64,000 nucleotides of DNA, from contig NZ_JAAOIX010000008.1 in assembly GCF_011440395.1 (NCBI RefSeq), positions 223,645 through 287,644 on the forward strand, given 5' to 3'. Below the pieces are notes generated by a model. That model saw nothing but the letters and a program-made list of their open reading frames with translations. It was not told the origin of the DNA and ran no database searches. The stretch is from Pseudomaricurvus alcaniphilus. GTDB taxonomy: Bacteria > Pseudomonadota > Gammaproteobacteria > Pseudomonadales > Cellvibrionaceae. The position numbers were made by a program, and so were the translations under genes. Shown one piece after another: positions 12,336-21,982 of the stretch (positions within the stretch are counted from its first letter, which is position 1; each line of letters begins with the position of its first letter).

Positions 12336-13694
12336 ATGCTGGAAGTTATTGTATTAGCAGCGGGCAAAGGCACCCGCATGAAATCCAATCGGCCCAAGGT
12401 ATTACACCCCATAGCCGGCAAACCGATGCTGTCCCATGTACTGGGCAGTGCCCGTGCTTTGAATCCACTCCGTTTGCACCTGGTGATGGGGCACGGCAGT
12501 GAATTGGTGGCCGCCAACTACGGGGCGGTCGATGTAAACCTGGTCTTACAGGAACAGCAATTGGGCACCGGCCACGCGGTATTGCAGGCGCTGCCGGATA
12601 TGCAAGACGACAGTATTGCCCTGGTTCTCTACGGTGATGTACCGCTGATCAAAGCCGCTACCCTGCAGCGCCTGCTGGAGCGTGTGAGCGAGAATACAAT
12701 GGGATTATTGACTGTAAACCTGGTCAATCCCCAGGGTTATGGCCGTATTCTGCGGGATGAAAATGGGGCGGTGAGCGCCATCGTCGAACAAAAAGACGCC
12801 AGCGCTGAACAGTTGCAGATTGCCGAGGTGAATACCGGCTTGATGGCCGTGCGGGTAGCTGATTTGCAGCGCTGGTTGCCGCAACTGCACTGCGATAACG
12901 CCCAGGGAGAATACTACCTGACCGACATTATCGCTATGGCTCGGGCCGAAGGATTGAGCATAGTCACTGAACAACCGGACAGTGAAAATGAAGTGCTGGG
13001 GGTTAATAATCGCCAGCAACAGGCTCAATTGGAGCGCTTTTATCAACAGCAGATCGCCAGCCAATTAATGACCGAGGGCGTAACCTTACTCGACCCCGAG
13101 CGCTTCGACTGCCGCGGTAAGCTGGTGGTAGGCAGCGATGTCATTATCGACATTAACTGTGTTTTTGAAGGTGAGGTAAACATTGGCAATAATGTGCGGA
13201 TTGGCCCCAACTGTGTGTTGATCAACAGCAGTGTGGCGGACAACTGCGTTATCAAGGCCAACACCATCCTCGAAGAGGCGACTATCGGTGCAGACTGCGA
13301 ACTGGGTCCTTTTGCCCGGGCCAGGCCGGGCACGGTGATGGCGCAGGGGGCGAAGCTGGGCAATTTTGTTGAGACCAAGAAAGCCAATATTGGTGCTGGC
13401 AGTAAGGTCAATCACCTCACCTATATTGGCGACGCCGACCTCGGTGCTGGCGTCAATGTCGGGGCTGGTACCATTACCTGCAACTATGACGGTGTCAATA
13501 AATGGCAGACGACGATTGGTGACGGTGCTTTTATCGGCTCCAACAGCAGTTTGGTCGCGCCAGTTGCCATCGGCGCTGGCGCTACCGTGGGCGCGGGGTC
13601 TACTATTACCAATGCGGTGCCTGACCATCAGCTGGGCGTTGCCAGAGGCAAGCAGCGCAACATCGGCAAATGGAAAAAGCCGGAAAAACAATAG
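12336..13694 (+). CDS. glmU: Bifunctional N-acetylglucosamine-1-phosphate uridyltransferase / glucosamine-1-phosphate acetyltransferase GlmU
   Basis: GlmU acetylates glucosamine-1-phosphate and then couples it to UTP, making UDP-GlcNAc for peptidoglycan and lipopolysaccharide. The N-terminal Rossmann domain begins with the nucleotidyl signature LAAGKGTRMKS and includes PKVLHPIAGKPM. The C-terminal half is a left-handed beta helix of hexapeptide repeats (IGNNVRIGPN and so on), with acetyltransferase residues near NFVETKKANIG. I use ATG at 12336, giving 452 residues, close to the 456 of E. coli; the frame runs upstream across the atp terminator and that part is not coding. Confidence 0.96.
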   Translation: MLEVIVLAAGKGTRMKSNRPKVLHPIAGKPMLSHVLGSARALNPLRLHLVMGHGSELVAANYGAVDVNLVLQEQQLGTGHAVLQALPDMQDDSIALVLYGDVPLIKAATLQRLLERVSENTMGLLTVNLVNPQGYGRILRDENGAVSAIVEQKDASAEQLQIAEVNTGLMAVRVADLQRWLPQLHCDNAQGEYYLTDIIAMARAEGLSIVTEQPDSENEVLGVNNRQQQAQLERFYQQQIASQLMTEGVTLLDPERFDCRGKLVVGSDVIIDINCVFEGEVNIGNNVRIGPNCVLINSSVADNCVIKANTILEEATIGADCELGPFARARPGTVMAQGAKLGNFVETKKANIGAGSKVNHLTYIGDADLGAGVNVGAGTITCNYDGVNKWQTTIGDGAFIGSNSSLVAPVAIGAGATVGAGSTITNAVPDHQLGVARGKQRNIGKWKKPEKQ

Positions 13695-13745
13695 CGCGGC
13701 TTTTCCCTGCTGCTCGCTTGTCTGGAATTGAATGGAAGTTGAACT

Positions 13746-15572
13746 ATGTGTGGAATCGTGGGCGCTGCTGCACAGCGCAATGTGACGAAAATATTGGTTG
13801 AAGGCCTCAAGCGCCTGGAATACCGCGGCTATGACTCGGCCGGACTCGCTGTTATTTGCGATCAGCAGTTGACCCTGCGCAAGGCGCTGGGCAAAGTCGC
13901 GGGCCTGGAAGAGAAGTGTATTGCCAACCCGGTCAAAGGCGTGGTCGGAATTGCCCACACGCGCTGGGCCACTCACGGTAAACCCAGCGAATTGAACGCC
14001 CACCCGCACAGCTCTGATCATATCGCGGTGGTTCATAACGGCATCATTGAAAACCACGCCCAATTGCGTCAGCGCCTGCGCAACCAGGGCTATGAGTTTG
14101 TTTCGGAAACCGATACCGAAGTTATTTCCCATTTGCTGCACAGCCTTTACGACCAGGCCGGCTCACTGCGTGAGGCACTGCGGCTGGCCATCGCCGAGTT
14201 TGACGGCGCCTACGCGCTGGGAGTTATCTCTACCCGCGAGCCGGATACTCTGGTGTGCGCCCGCAGTGGCAGCCCACTGGTAGTGGGCGTGGGTTTCGAA
14301 GAGAATTTTATTGCTTCCGATCCGCTGGCGCTGCGCCAGGTTACCGATCGCTTTATCTATCTTGAGGAAGGGGACCTGGCGGTAGTAACGGCGGCTAATA
14401 TCGAAATATTTGAACAGTCAGGCAAGCCGGTTACTCGCCCGGTGGATCGCATCACCGAAACTGATGAGGCCAGCGACAAAGGGCAATATCGCCACTTTAT
14501 GCTCAAGGAAATTCATGAGCAAACCCGGGTATTGCGCAATACGTTGCAGGGGCGAGTCAGTAAGACTGCGGTGCTGGACGGTTGTTTTGGTACTGATGCC
14601 CAGACTATTTTTGACCAGGTCGAAGCCGTGCAGATCCTGGCCTGCGGTACCAGCTATCACGCCGGAATGATCGCCCGCTACTGGTTTGAGGATTGGGCCG
14701 GTATCCCCTGTGCAGTGGAAGTGGCCAGTGAGTATCGCTACCGCAAATCAGTGGTCAGGCCGAACACCTTGTTTGTCAGCATTTCCCAGTCCGGTGAAAC
14801 CGCAGATACCCTGGCGGCCCTGCGCGGCAGCCGTGAGAGCGGCTATCTCGCCAGTCTTACGGTGTGCAATGTCGCCAATAGCTCGCTGGTACGGGAATCA
14901 GACCTGAGCCTGATGACCCTGGCGGGGCCGGAAATCGGTGTGGCCTCAACCAAGGCCTTTACCAGCCAGTTGGTGGCACTGCAATTACTGGTGATCGCGC
15001 TTGGCAAACGGGCGGCCATGAGCCGGGAAACCGAGGCGGAACTGGTTGCTGCCCTGCACCAGTTACCGGGTTTGTGCGAACAGGTACTGGCGCTGGACAG
15101 CCAGATTGTGCGCATCAGCGAAGCCTTTACCGAAAAGAAGAATGCCCTCTTCCTGGGCCGCGGGGTGGATTACCCCATTGCCATGGAAGGTGCCTTGAAA
15201 CTCAAGGAAATATCCTATATTCACGCCGAGGCCTATCCCGCGGGCGAATTGAAACATGGGCCGCTGGCGCTGGTGGATGACGACATGCCGGTGGTGGCAG
15301 TGGCACCTAACAACGAACTGCTGGAAAAGTTGAAATCCAACCTGGAAGAAGTGCAGGCGCGGGGGGGCAAGCTGTTTGTGTTTGCCGATGAAAGTGCCGG
15401 CTTTATGAATGACGGCAATACAACGGTATTTAACCTGCCCCATGCGCCGTTGAGTATTGCCCCGATACTCTACACCCTGCCGTTGCAGCTACTCGCCTAC
15501 CACGTTGCGGTATTGAAAGGCACCGATGTAGACCAGCCTCGCAACCTGGCCAAATCCGTCACTGTGGAATAA
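13746..15572 (+). CDS. glmS: Glutamine-fructose-6-phosphate aminotransferase (isomerizing) GlmS
   Basis: GlmS makes glucosamine-6-phosphate from fructose-6-phosphate and glutamine, the entry step of the hexosamine pathway. The 608-residue product starts MCGIVGA, placing the catalytic Ntn nucleophile Cys at position 2. The N-terminal glutaminase domain is followed by two SIS sugar-isomerase domains ([41 protein letters not shown]) and the conserved [13 protein letters not shown] end. It lies 51 bases after glmU and probably shares its transcript. No glmS ribozyme is apparent in the short gap. Confidence 0.97.
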   Translation: MCGIVGAAAQRNVTKILVEGLKRLEYRGYDSAGLAVICDQQLTLRKALGKVAGLEEKCIANPVKGVVGIAHTRWATHGKPSELNAHPHSSDHIAVVHNGIIENHAQLRQRLRNQGYEFVSETDTEVISHLLHSLYDQAGSLREALRLAIAEFDGAYALGVISTREPDTLVCARSGSPLVVGVGFEENFIASDPLALRQVTDRFIYLEEGDLAVVTAANIEIFEQSGKPVTRPVDRITETDEASDKGQYRHFMLKEIHEQTRVLRNTLQGRVSKTAVLDGCFGTDAQTIFDQVEAVQILACGTSYHAGMIARYWFEDWAGIPCAVEVASEYRYRKSVVRPNTLFVSISQSGETADTLAALRGSRESGYLASLTVCNVANSSLVRESDLSLMTLAGPEIGVASTKAFTSQLVALQLLVIALGKRAAMSRETEAELVAALHQLPGLCEQVLALDSQIVRISEAFTEKKNALFLGRGVDYPIAMEGALKLKEISYIHAEAYPAGELKHGPLALVDDDMPVVAVAPNNELLEKLKSNLEEVQARGGKLFVFADESAGFMNDGNTTVFNLPHAPLSIAPILYTLPLQLLAYHVAVLKGTDVDQPRNLAKSVTVE

Positions 15573-15590
15573 ATGTCACCCTTCACATAG

Positions 15591-15639
15591 CCGGCAAACC
15601 CACTTATACTGTACTTATATACAGTCTTGGGTTTGCTGG
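15591..15639. terminator. Long two-part hairpin between convergent glmS and hexR
   Basis: Outer arms at 15591-15602 and 15628-15639 pair over 12 bases with one G-T pair. Inside, ACTGTA (15608-15613) and TACAGT (15620-15625) form a second stem. The structure sits between the 3' ends of two convergent genes. It lacks a clean T tract on either strand, so a role as a bidirectional terminator is an inference. Confidence 0.5.
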
Positions 15640-15648
15640 TTGTTGCTG

Positions 15649-16512
15649 TCAGCGCTTGTCTTCCGGTTGCACCCGCAGGGAGCGCAGCCCCTGTTTCAAT
15701 TTGAAAAGGTGGTCCTGCAATTCGGAACCCTTGCGCTGGGCGACGCCGATGGCGAGCACATCGATCACTACCAGGTGGGCGATGCGCGAAGACAGGGGCG
15801 TATAGATTTCTATATCCTCCTCCACATCGACCACAATCGGAATACTGGCGTTGTGAATGACGGGTGTATTGCTCGGTGCAATGGCGATAACGACTCCGCC
15901 GGCCTGTTTCACCATATCCATCGAGTGCAACAACGCCTTGGTGCGGCCGCTCTGGGAAATGGCAACGATTACATCACCGGGTTGCATGGACATCGCCGAC
16001 ATATTTTGAATGTGCGGGTCGGAGTGAGCCGCGGTGGCCAGTTGCAGGCGGAAAAACTTGTGCTGGGCGTCGGCGGCGACGGCACCGGAAGCGCCAAAGC
16101 CGTAAAATTCCACCCGGTTGGCGTTGCAGATTGCACTGACCGCGGCGTCCAGAATGCCTGGGTCGAGCTTGTCGCGCACTTGCAGCAGGGTGTCGATGGT
16201 AGAGTCAAATACCTTGTGACTGAAGTCTGCGATAGAATCCTGGTCGGTCACAGCAATTTGACCAAAACTGGGGCTGGATGCCAGTTGTTGGGCGAGGTTG
16301 AGCTTGAAATCCTGGAACCCTTCGCAGCCAATGGCGCGACAAAAGCGTACCACGGTGGGTTCGCTGACTTCAGCCTGGCGGGCCAGGTCGACAATGCGCA
16401 TGTGAATGATATCAGCAGGTTGGCGCAAGACGTAGTCGGCCACCTTGCGCTCTGATTTGCGCATGGTGGTCAGCGCCTCGCTGATGCGCATGGTCAATTC
16501 AGCGGGCTTCAC
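15649..16512 (-). CDS. hexR: RpiR-family transcriptional regulator, HexR type
   Basis: HexR-type regulators repress genes of the Entner-Doudoroff and central carbon pathways and are released by KDPG. The 287-residue product has an N-terminal RpiR helix-turn-helix (residues about 1-77, with ARQAEVSEPTVVRFCRAIGCEGFQDFK) and a C-terminal SIS domain (YGFGASGAVAADAQHKFFRL, VAISQSGRTKALL). The DAQHKFFRL segment fits HexR rather than other RpiR members. A HexR-like operator lies upstream at 16606-16620, suggesting autoregulation. Glucose pathway genes are not in this window, so the regulon is unseen. Confidence 0.85.
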   Translation of the reverse strand: MKPAELTMRISEALTTMRKSERKVADYVLRQPADIIHMRIVDLARQAEVSEPTVVRFCRAIGCEGFQDFKLNLAQQLASSPSFGQIAVTDQDSIADFSHKVFDSTIDTLLQVRDKLDPGILDAAVSAICNANRVEFYGFGASGAVAADAQHKFFRLQLATAAHSDPHIQNMSAMSMQPGDVIVAISQSGRTKALLHSMDMVKQAGGVVIAIAPSNTPVIHNASIPIVVDVEEDIEIYTPLSSRIAHLVVIDVLAIGVAQRKGSELQDHLFKLKQGLRSLRVQPEDKR

Positions 16513-16605
16513 ACGGCATTCCTGTATTCATCGGGGCTCGGGCGGAATCTAATTTAACGAAGTTCTGATAGTATAAAAAATTATGTTGTAAACGCACGAT
16601 ATTTT

Positions 16606-16620
16606 TGTAGTTTCTTTACA
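16606..16620. promoter_or_regulatory. Candidate HexR operator
   Basis: The 15-base site TGTAGTTTCTTTACA is an imperfect palindrome close to the HexR consensus described for other gammaproteobacteria (TGTAATTAAATTACA). It lies between the divergent hexR and uvrD genes, 93 bases before each start or nearly so. Confidence 0.55.
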
Positions 16621-16712
16621 AAAGCACCGCATTTACGAATTGGTTTGTGCATTGGGCCCTGCCCCCTGTGCGCGCTCGGGTTGAACCGGGTTATTTTTGA
16701 AAGAGTTTTGTC

Positions 16713-18878
16713 ATGGATGTTTCCAATATTGTCGCCAACCTGAATGAGCCACAGCACCAGGCCGTTACGGCCCCTGCCACCAATCAGTTAATCCTGGCGG
16801 GTGCTGGCAGTGGCAAGACCCGGGTGCTGGTGCATCGCATTGCCTGGCTGATCCGGGTCGAGCAGGTGTCGCCCTACTCCATTCTCTCGGTCACCTTTAC
16901 CAACAAGGCGGCGCGGGAAGTTCGCGGCCGAATCGATGAACTGCTGGGCCACAACGTGCGCGGAATGTGGGTCGGTACATTTCACGGCATTGCCCACCGC
17001 CTGCTTAAGGCGCACTGGCAGGAAGCGGGCCTGCCGCAAAATTTCCAGATTCTCGATAGTGATGACCAGCTGCGTATTATCAAGCGTGTGACCCAGCAAC
17101 TGGGGCTGGATGAAAAGCAGTGGCCGCCGCGCCAGACCCAGTGGTATATCAATGGCCGCAAGGATGAGGGCGAACGACCCGACTATATCCAGCCCAGCGG
17201 TGACCCCTATATCACCACCATGATTAAATTGTACCGGGAATACGAAGCCGCTTGCGCCCGCGGCGGCATGGTGGATTTTGGTGAGTTGCTACTGCGCTCT
17301 CACGAGCTGTGGCTCAACTCACCCAGCCTGTTGGCTCATTACCAGGCGCGCTTTCCCTTTATTCTGGTGGATGAATTCCAGGATACCAATACCGTCCAGT
17401 ACGCCTGGTTGAGAGTGTTGGCTGGGAACCAGTGCCGGGTGACTGCCGTCGGTGACGACGACCAGTCAATTTACGGTTGGCGGGGTGCCAAAATTGAAAA
17501 TATACAGCGTTTCGAGCAGGACTTTAGCGGCGTAGAGCTGGTGCGGCTGGAGCAAAACTATCGCTCCACGGCGACGATTCTCGATGCCGCCAACGCGGTT
17601 ATTGAACACAATCATGGTCGGCTGGGAAAAACCCTGCGCACCGAGGGCGAAAAAGGAGAGCCGATCGATCTGTATGCCGCGTTCAATGAGCAGGATGAAG
17701 CGCGCTATATTGTCGAGCGAATTCAGCAGCGGGTTGCCGGCGGTAACCGGCGTGACGATTGCGCCATATTGTATCGCTCCAACGCTCAATCCCGCGTGCT
17801 CGAAGAGGCCTTTTTGCGGGAGGGCATGCCCTATCGAATTTACGGTGGCCAGCGCTTTTACGAGCGCCTCGAGATACGCAATGCTCTGGCCTATTTGCGC
17901 CTGATTTCCAGCCGCGACGACGATGCGGCGTTTGAGCGCGTCATCAATACACCGACCCGCGGGATCGGTGAAAAAACGGTGGAAAAAATTCGCCTGCTGG
18001 CCCGCGAGCAAGGCTCATCCCTGTGGCAGGCAGCGGCGCATATCGTTGCCAGCAAAGGCCTGGCCGGGCGCGCGCTCAATGCCCTGGGCTCCTTTATGAT
18101 TCTAGTGGATGGGTTGCAGGAGGCGAGCGCCGACAAACCGCTGCCGGGCCTGGTCGAAGACGTGATCCACAAATCCGGGCTCTACGAATTCCACAAAAAT
18201 GAAAAAGGTGAAAAGGGTCAGGCGCGCATTGAAAACCTGGAAGAACTGGTGAATGCCTGTGGCGCCTTTAACAGTGACGATATGGAAACCCCGCTCCTGA
18301 ACCAGTTTTTGGATACTGCGGCGCTGGATGCCGGCGACGCCCAGGCCGATGAATTTGAAGATGCAGTGCAACTGATGACCCTGCACTCCGCCAAAGGCCT
18401 GGAATTTCCAGTGGTATTCCTGGCTGGCGCAGAGGAAAATCTGTTTCCCCACCGCATGTCGGCAGAAGATCCGGCTCGCCTGGAAGAGGAGCGACGCCTC
18501 TGCTATGTGGGCATCACCAGGGCTATGGAAAAACTGGTAATTACCTATGCCGAAAGCCGGCGCTTGCATGGCCAGGACAATTACAATGCCGTATCGCGGT
18601 TTATACGGGAGATTCCGGCCCAGCTGATTGAAGAAGTCAGGGTCAATAATACGGTCAGTCGACCCATCAGCTTTCAGCGCAAGCAGGCAGCGTCGCTGAG
18701 TGACGAGGGTGAAAACACCGGCTTTTACCTGGGCCAGAGGGTGCAACACAAGGTGTTTGGCGAGGGGGTGATTTTGCATTTCGAGGGCAATCACCAGAAC
18801 GCCACGGTGCGGGTGAATTTTGCCGAGGCGGGCACCAAGGAACTGATCTTGCGACTGGCGAAGCTGGAAGCCATTTGA
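16713..18878 (+). CDS. uvrD: DNA helicase II UvrD
   Basis: UvrD is a 3'-5' superfamily 1 helicase that removes the incised strand in nucleotide excision and mismatch repair and clears RecA filaments. The 721-residue product matches the E. coli length of 720. It shows the Q-motif NEPQHQAV, Walker A AGAGSGKT (residues 29-36), Walker B VDEFQDTN, the QSIYGWRGA motif, TLHSAKGLEFPVVFL (motif V) and CYVGITRAMEKL (motif VI). The C-terminal 60 residues form the Tudor-like tail (GQRVQHKVFGEGVILHFEG), seen in UvrD/PcrA and not in Rep. Confidence 0.96.
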   Translation: MDVSNIVANLNEPQHQAVTAPATNQLILAGAGSGKTRVLVHRIAWLIRVEQVSPYSILSVTFTNKAAREVRGRIDELLGHNVRGMWVGTFHGIAHRLLKAHWQEAGLPQNFQILDSDDQLRIIKRVTQQLGLDEKQWPPRQTQWYINGRKDEGERPDYIQPSGDPYITTMIKLYREYEAACARGGMVDFGELLLRSHELWLNSPSLLAHYQARFPFILVDEFQDTNTVQYAWLRVLAGNQCRVTAVGDDDQSIYGWRGAKIENIQRFEQDFSGVELVRLEQNYRSTATILDAANAVIEHNHGRLGKTLRTEGEKGEPIDLYAAFNEQDEARYIVERIQQRVAGGNRRDDCAILYRSNAQSRVLEEAFLREGMPYRIYGGQRFYERLEIRNALAYLRLISSRDDDAAFERVINTPTRGIGEKTVEKIRLLAREQGSSLWQAAAHIVASKGLAGRALNALGSFMILVDGLQEASADKPLPGLVEDVIHKSGLYEFHKNEKGEKGQARIENLEELVNACGAFNSDDMETPLLNQFLDTAALDAGDAQADEFEDAVQLMTLHSAKGLEFPVVFLAGAEENLFPHRMSAEDPARLEEERRLCYVGITRAMEKLVITYAESRRLHGQDNYNAVSRFIREIPAQLIEEVRVNNTVSRPISFQRKQAASLSDEGENTGFYLGQRVQHKVFGEGVILHFEGNHQNATVRVNFAEAGTKELILRLAKLEAI

Positions 18879-18908
18879 TTGAAGCACTACCTTGGTGTAA
18901 ACAGTAAA

Positions 18909-18925
18909 GTGCCCGTAAGTGGCAC
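18909..18925 (+). terminator. Weak hairpin after uvrD
   Basis: GTGCC and GGCAC pair around a 7-base loop and are followed by ATTTTAAA. The stem is only 5 bases, so this is a weak candidate for the uvrD terminator. Confidence 0.3.
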
Positions 18926-18985
18926 ATTTTAAATGAGCGTTTGGCCGGAGTTTTTCTGGCAGAGAACTATCTCAAGTGAGTAATC

Positions 18986-20125
18986 ATGCAGTCGGCGAAA
19001 AAAAATAAGAATCAATCGATAATCATAATGGCGCTGGTCGCGCTTAGCGTGTTGCTGTTTTGGTTGCTGGTGGCCAGCAAGCTGGGGCAATCCGGCGCTG
19101 GAACAGCCGGGCAGGGCGGTAGTGCTACCGAGACAGATCGATTTCACTGGAAACTGGTGACCACCTGGCCCAAGAATTTTCCGGGGCTCGGGGCGGCGCC
19201 GGAGAACTTTGCTCGCTATGTAGAACAAATGAGTGGCGGACGCTTGACCATCAGTGTCTATGGTGCCGGAGAGCTGGTGCCGGCGCTGGGCGTATTCGAC
19301 GCGGTTTCATCCGGCGGCGCCGAAGCGGGCCACGGCGCCGCCTATTACTGGAAGGGTAAAAATACAGCGACACCATTTTTCACCTCGATACCTTTCGGTT
19401 TAAATGCTCAGGAAATGAATGGTTGGCTCTATTACGGTGGGGGCATGGAATTGTGGCGCGAGATCTACGCACCCTTCAACCTAATACCGTTCGCCGCCGG
19501 CAATACCGGTGTGCAAATGGCCGGTTGGTTTAACCGCGAAATCAATTCCATGGCAGACATCAAGGGCCTGAAAATGCGCATTCCGGGTCTCGGTGCCATA
19601 GTCTGGAATCGGGCCGGTGGTTCGTCTATCAATATCCCCGGCGGTGAACTCTATACCTCCCTGCAAACCGGAGTGATCGACGCTACTGAGTGGGTTGGGC
19701 CCTACAATGACCTGGCGTTTGGCTTTTACCAGGTGGCAAAGTACTACTACTACCCTGGCTGGCACGAACCCGGCCCTACCCTGGAACTGATCGTCAATAA
19801 GGACGCCTACCAGCGCTTGCCGCAAGACCTGCAAAAGATTGTCGAAGTGGCGGCGCGGGCGGCAAATCAGGAAATGCTGGATGAATATACGGGTCGCAAT
19901 AACGCCGCGCTGCAGGAATTGATTGAAAAGCACGGTGTCGATGTGCGGCCTCTACCGAAATCCGTACTGCTCGGGTTAAAAAAGATCGCCGATCAGGTGT
20001 ATCTTGAAGAGGCCGAGCGCAATCCGGATTTCAAACGGGTTTTGCAGTCTTATAAAGCCTTTCAGAAGTCGGTCAGTGCCTACCACCGGGTATCGGAACA
20101 GCCCTATTACGAGATGCGAGAATAG
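18986..20125 (+). CDS. TRAP transporter solute-binding protein (DctP family, TakP/FcbT1-like)
   Basis: TRAP binding proteins capture organic acids in the periplasm and hand them to a Q/M membrane pair. The 379-residue product has one N-terminal membrane or signal-anchor helix (about residues 12-31) after a basic KKNKN lead. The mature domain starts FHWKLVTTWPKNFPG and has the ligand-site arginine segment KGLKMRIPGLGAIVWNRAGG and EWVGPYNDLAFGF, as in the TakP (2-oxoacid) and FcbT1 branch. Its partner permeases lie beyond yciA on the opposite strand. The substrate cannot be read from sequence; a 2-oxo acid is the family guess. Confidence 0.85.
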   Translation: MQSAKKNKNQSIIIMALVALSVLLFWLLVASKLGQSGAGTAGQGGSATETDRFHWKLVTTWPKNFPGLGAAPENFARYVEQMSGGRLTISVYGAGELVPALGVFDAVSSGGAEAGHGAAYYWKGKNTATPFFTSIPFGLNAQEMNGWLYYGGGMELWREIYAPFNLIPFAAGNTGVQMAGWFNREINSMADIKGLKMRIPGLGAIVWNRAGGSSINIPGGELYTSLQTGVIDATEWVGPYNDLAFGFYQVAKYYYYPGWHEPGPTLELIVNKDAYQRLPQDLQKIVEVAARAANQEMLDEYTGRNNAALQELIEKHGVDVRPLPKSVLLGLKKIADQVYLEEAERNPDFKRVLQSYKAFQKSVSAYHRVSEQPYYEMRE

Positions 20126-20171
20126 ACCACTGGAACTCCCCTGCGGCTCGCTCTTGTTGGGCTGTCTTAAC

Positions 20172-20585
20172 CTAAGTGGGCTCTTTAACGATGGAGCGAG
20201 TGCGGCCGTTGTCGTCAATGGCGACGTAGACAAAGGTACTCTCAGTGAGTTTTACTCGCTCCTGGGATTCCGGTGGGCGCAGCCAGACATCGACCAGAAC
20301 CCGTACTGACGAGCGTCCAACCTCTTCTATTTCAGCGTAGCAGCAAACAGTTGAGCCCAGTGGTACCGGTCGCAAGAAGGCCATGGTGTCAACCGCCACG
20401 GTGGTGACCCGGCCGCGGGCAATATTGGACGCCTTGATCGAACCGGCCAAATCCATCTGCGACATCAGCCAGCCACCATACACATCCCCATAGGGGTTGA
20501 CGTCGGATGGCATGACCAGGGTGCGGGTCATTAATTCGCCTGTGGGTACCGGATCCTCGTCCAGGTCGCGATAGTCGTTACTCAC
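20172..20585 (-). CDS. Acyl-CoA thioesterase, YciA-like hotdog protein
   Basis: YciA-type enzymes hydrolyse acyl-CoA thioesters. The 137-residue product has the hotdog-fold signature NPYGDVYGGWLMSQMDLAG, with the catalytic aspartate in SQMDLAG. The following FLRPVPLGSTVCCYAEIEEVGRSS segment is typical of the family. It lies 21 bases downstream of dctM on the same strand, so it is probably the last gene of the dctQ-dctM-thioesterase transcript. The link to transport is not obvious; it may process CoA esters of the imported acid. Confidence 0.88.
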   Translation of the reverse strand: MSNDYRDLDEDPVPTGELMTRTLVMPSDVNPYGDVYGGWLMSQMDLAGSIKASNIARGRVTTVAVDTMAFLRPVPLGSTVCCYAEIEEVGRSSVRVLVDVWLRPPESQERVKLTESTFVYVAIDDNGRTRSIVKEPT

Positions 20586-20606
20586 CGTTTGTTCTACCTC
20601 ATAATC

Positions 20607-21980
20607 TCAGTGCAATTGCGCCGGCAACCAGGTAACCAGTTGCGGCCAAAGGGCCAGCGCCAACATAAGCGCTAATTGGAGCACAATAAAAGGGAGAACA
20701 CCACGATAAATCGCCATGGTGCTGACACTGGCGGGGGCGACCCCGCGCAGGTAAAACAGGGCGAAACCAAACGGGGGCGTCAGGAAAGAGGTTTGCAGAT
20801 TGAGGGCGATCATAATACCCAGCCAGATCGGATCCAGGCCCATGGCCAGCAGTACCGGGCCGACAATGGGCACTACCACGAAGGTTATTTCAATAAAGTC
20901 AAGAATAAAGCCGAGCAGAAAGATCACCAGCATGACGATCAGGGTTGCGGTTATCACCCCTCCGGGCAGGCCGTTGAAAAACTCGGTGATGACATGCTCG
21001 CCGCCAAATCCGCGAAACACCAGCGAGAACAGCGAGGCGCCCAACAGGATGGTAAACACCATCACGGTAATTTCCGTGGTTGAGCGAACAATATCCCCGA
21101 GCCTGGCGATATCCAGGGCGCCCCGCTGCCAGGCCAGCAATACTGCGCCCATGGCGCCAACGCCAGCTGCTTCGGTTGGGGTGGCCGCCCCGCTGATGAT
21201 TGAGCCCAGCACCAGTACGATCAATATCCCCGGTGGCAGCAGGCTGCGCAGCAGCTCGAACAGGGAGGGACGCTCCAGGTCACTGCTGTCCTGGCCGACC
21301 GGAGCCAAATCAGGCCTGCGCAACGAGGTGATAATCAGGTAAGCGATGTAGATGCTTACCAGCAAAAAGCCGGGCACTATGGCCCCGATAAACAGGTCCC
21401 CTACCGACACCGGCTGCGGGTTGAAGATCCCCTGCTGCAATTGCGCTTGCTGGTAGGCGCTGGAGAGAATATCGCCCAGCAGCACCAGGGCGATGGACGG
21501 CGGTATGATTTGCCCCAGGGTGCCAGTGGCGCAGATGGTACCGGTGGCCAATTCGGCGCTGTACCCCCGTTTCAGCATGGCGGGCAGTGACATCAGGCCC
21601 ATGGTGATAACAGTGGCACCGACAATGCCGGTACAGGCGGCCAGGAACATACCCACAATAACCACCGAGATGGCCATCCCCGCAGGCAGGCGACCGCAGA
21701 GGCGGGCCATGCTGTCCAGCAGTTGCTCAGCCAGTTTGGAGCGCTCGAATACCACGCCCATGAGCACAAACAGAGGCACTGCGATCAGGGTGTAGTTGTT
21801 CATGGTGCCGAATATTCTATCCGGGAAAGCGCGCAGCAAGTTGGCGTCAAAATGGCCACTGAGGATACCCAGGCCGGCGCAGCTCAATGCTGTACCCGCC
21901 AGGGTAAAGGCCACCGGGTAGCCGAACATCAGGGCCAGGCAGACACACAGGAACATCAGCAGTGGTACCAGTTCTGCCAT
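20607..21980 (-). CDS. dctM: TRAP transporter large permease (DctM)
   Basis: DctM is the ion-coupled membrane subunit of TRAP transporters. The 457-residue product is almost wholly hydrophobic with about 12 membrane helices. It shows the DctM N-terminus (PLLMFLCVCLALMFGYPVAF), the MNNYTLIAVPLFVLMG segment and the conserved PPSIALVLLGDI motif. It starts 3 bases after the end of dctQ, so the two are coupled, as is usual for Q and M. Confidence 0.92.
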   Translation of the reverse strand: MAELVPLLMFLCVCLALMFGYPVAFTLAGTALSCAGLGILSGHFDANLLRAFPDRIFGTMNNYTLIAVPLFVLMGVVFERSKLAEQLLDSMARLCGRLPAGMAISVVIVGMFLAACTGIVGATVITMGLMSLPAMLKRGYSAELATGTICATGTLGQIIPPSIALVLLGDILSSAYQQAQLQQGIFNPQPVSVGDLFIGAIVPGFLLVSIYIAYLIITSLRRPDLAPVGQDSSDLERPSLFELLRSLLPPGILIVLVLGSIISGAATPTEAAGVGAMGAVLLAWQRGALDIARLGDIVRSTTEITVMVFTILLGASLFSLVFRGFGGEHVITEFFNGLPGGVITATLIVMLVIFLLGFILDFIEITFVVVPIVGPVLLAMGLDPIWLGIMIALNLQTSFLTPPFGFALFYLRGVAPASVSTMAIYRGVLPFIVLQLALMLALALWPQLVTWLPAQLH

Positions 21981-21982
21981 GA

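Noticed and set aside
13695..13745. glmS ribozyme or riboswitch
   Set aside because: The gap before glmS is only 51 bases and glmS ribozymes belong to Gram-positive bacteria; nothing structured fits.
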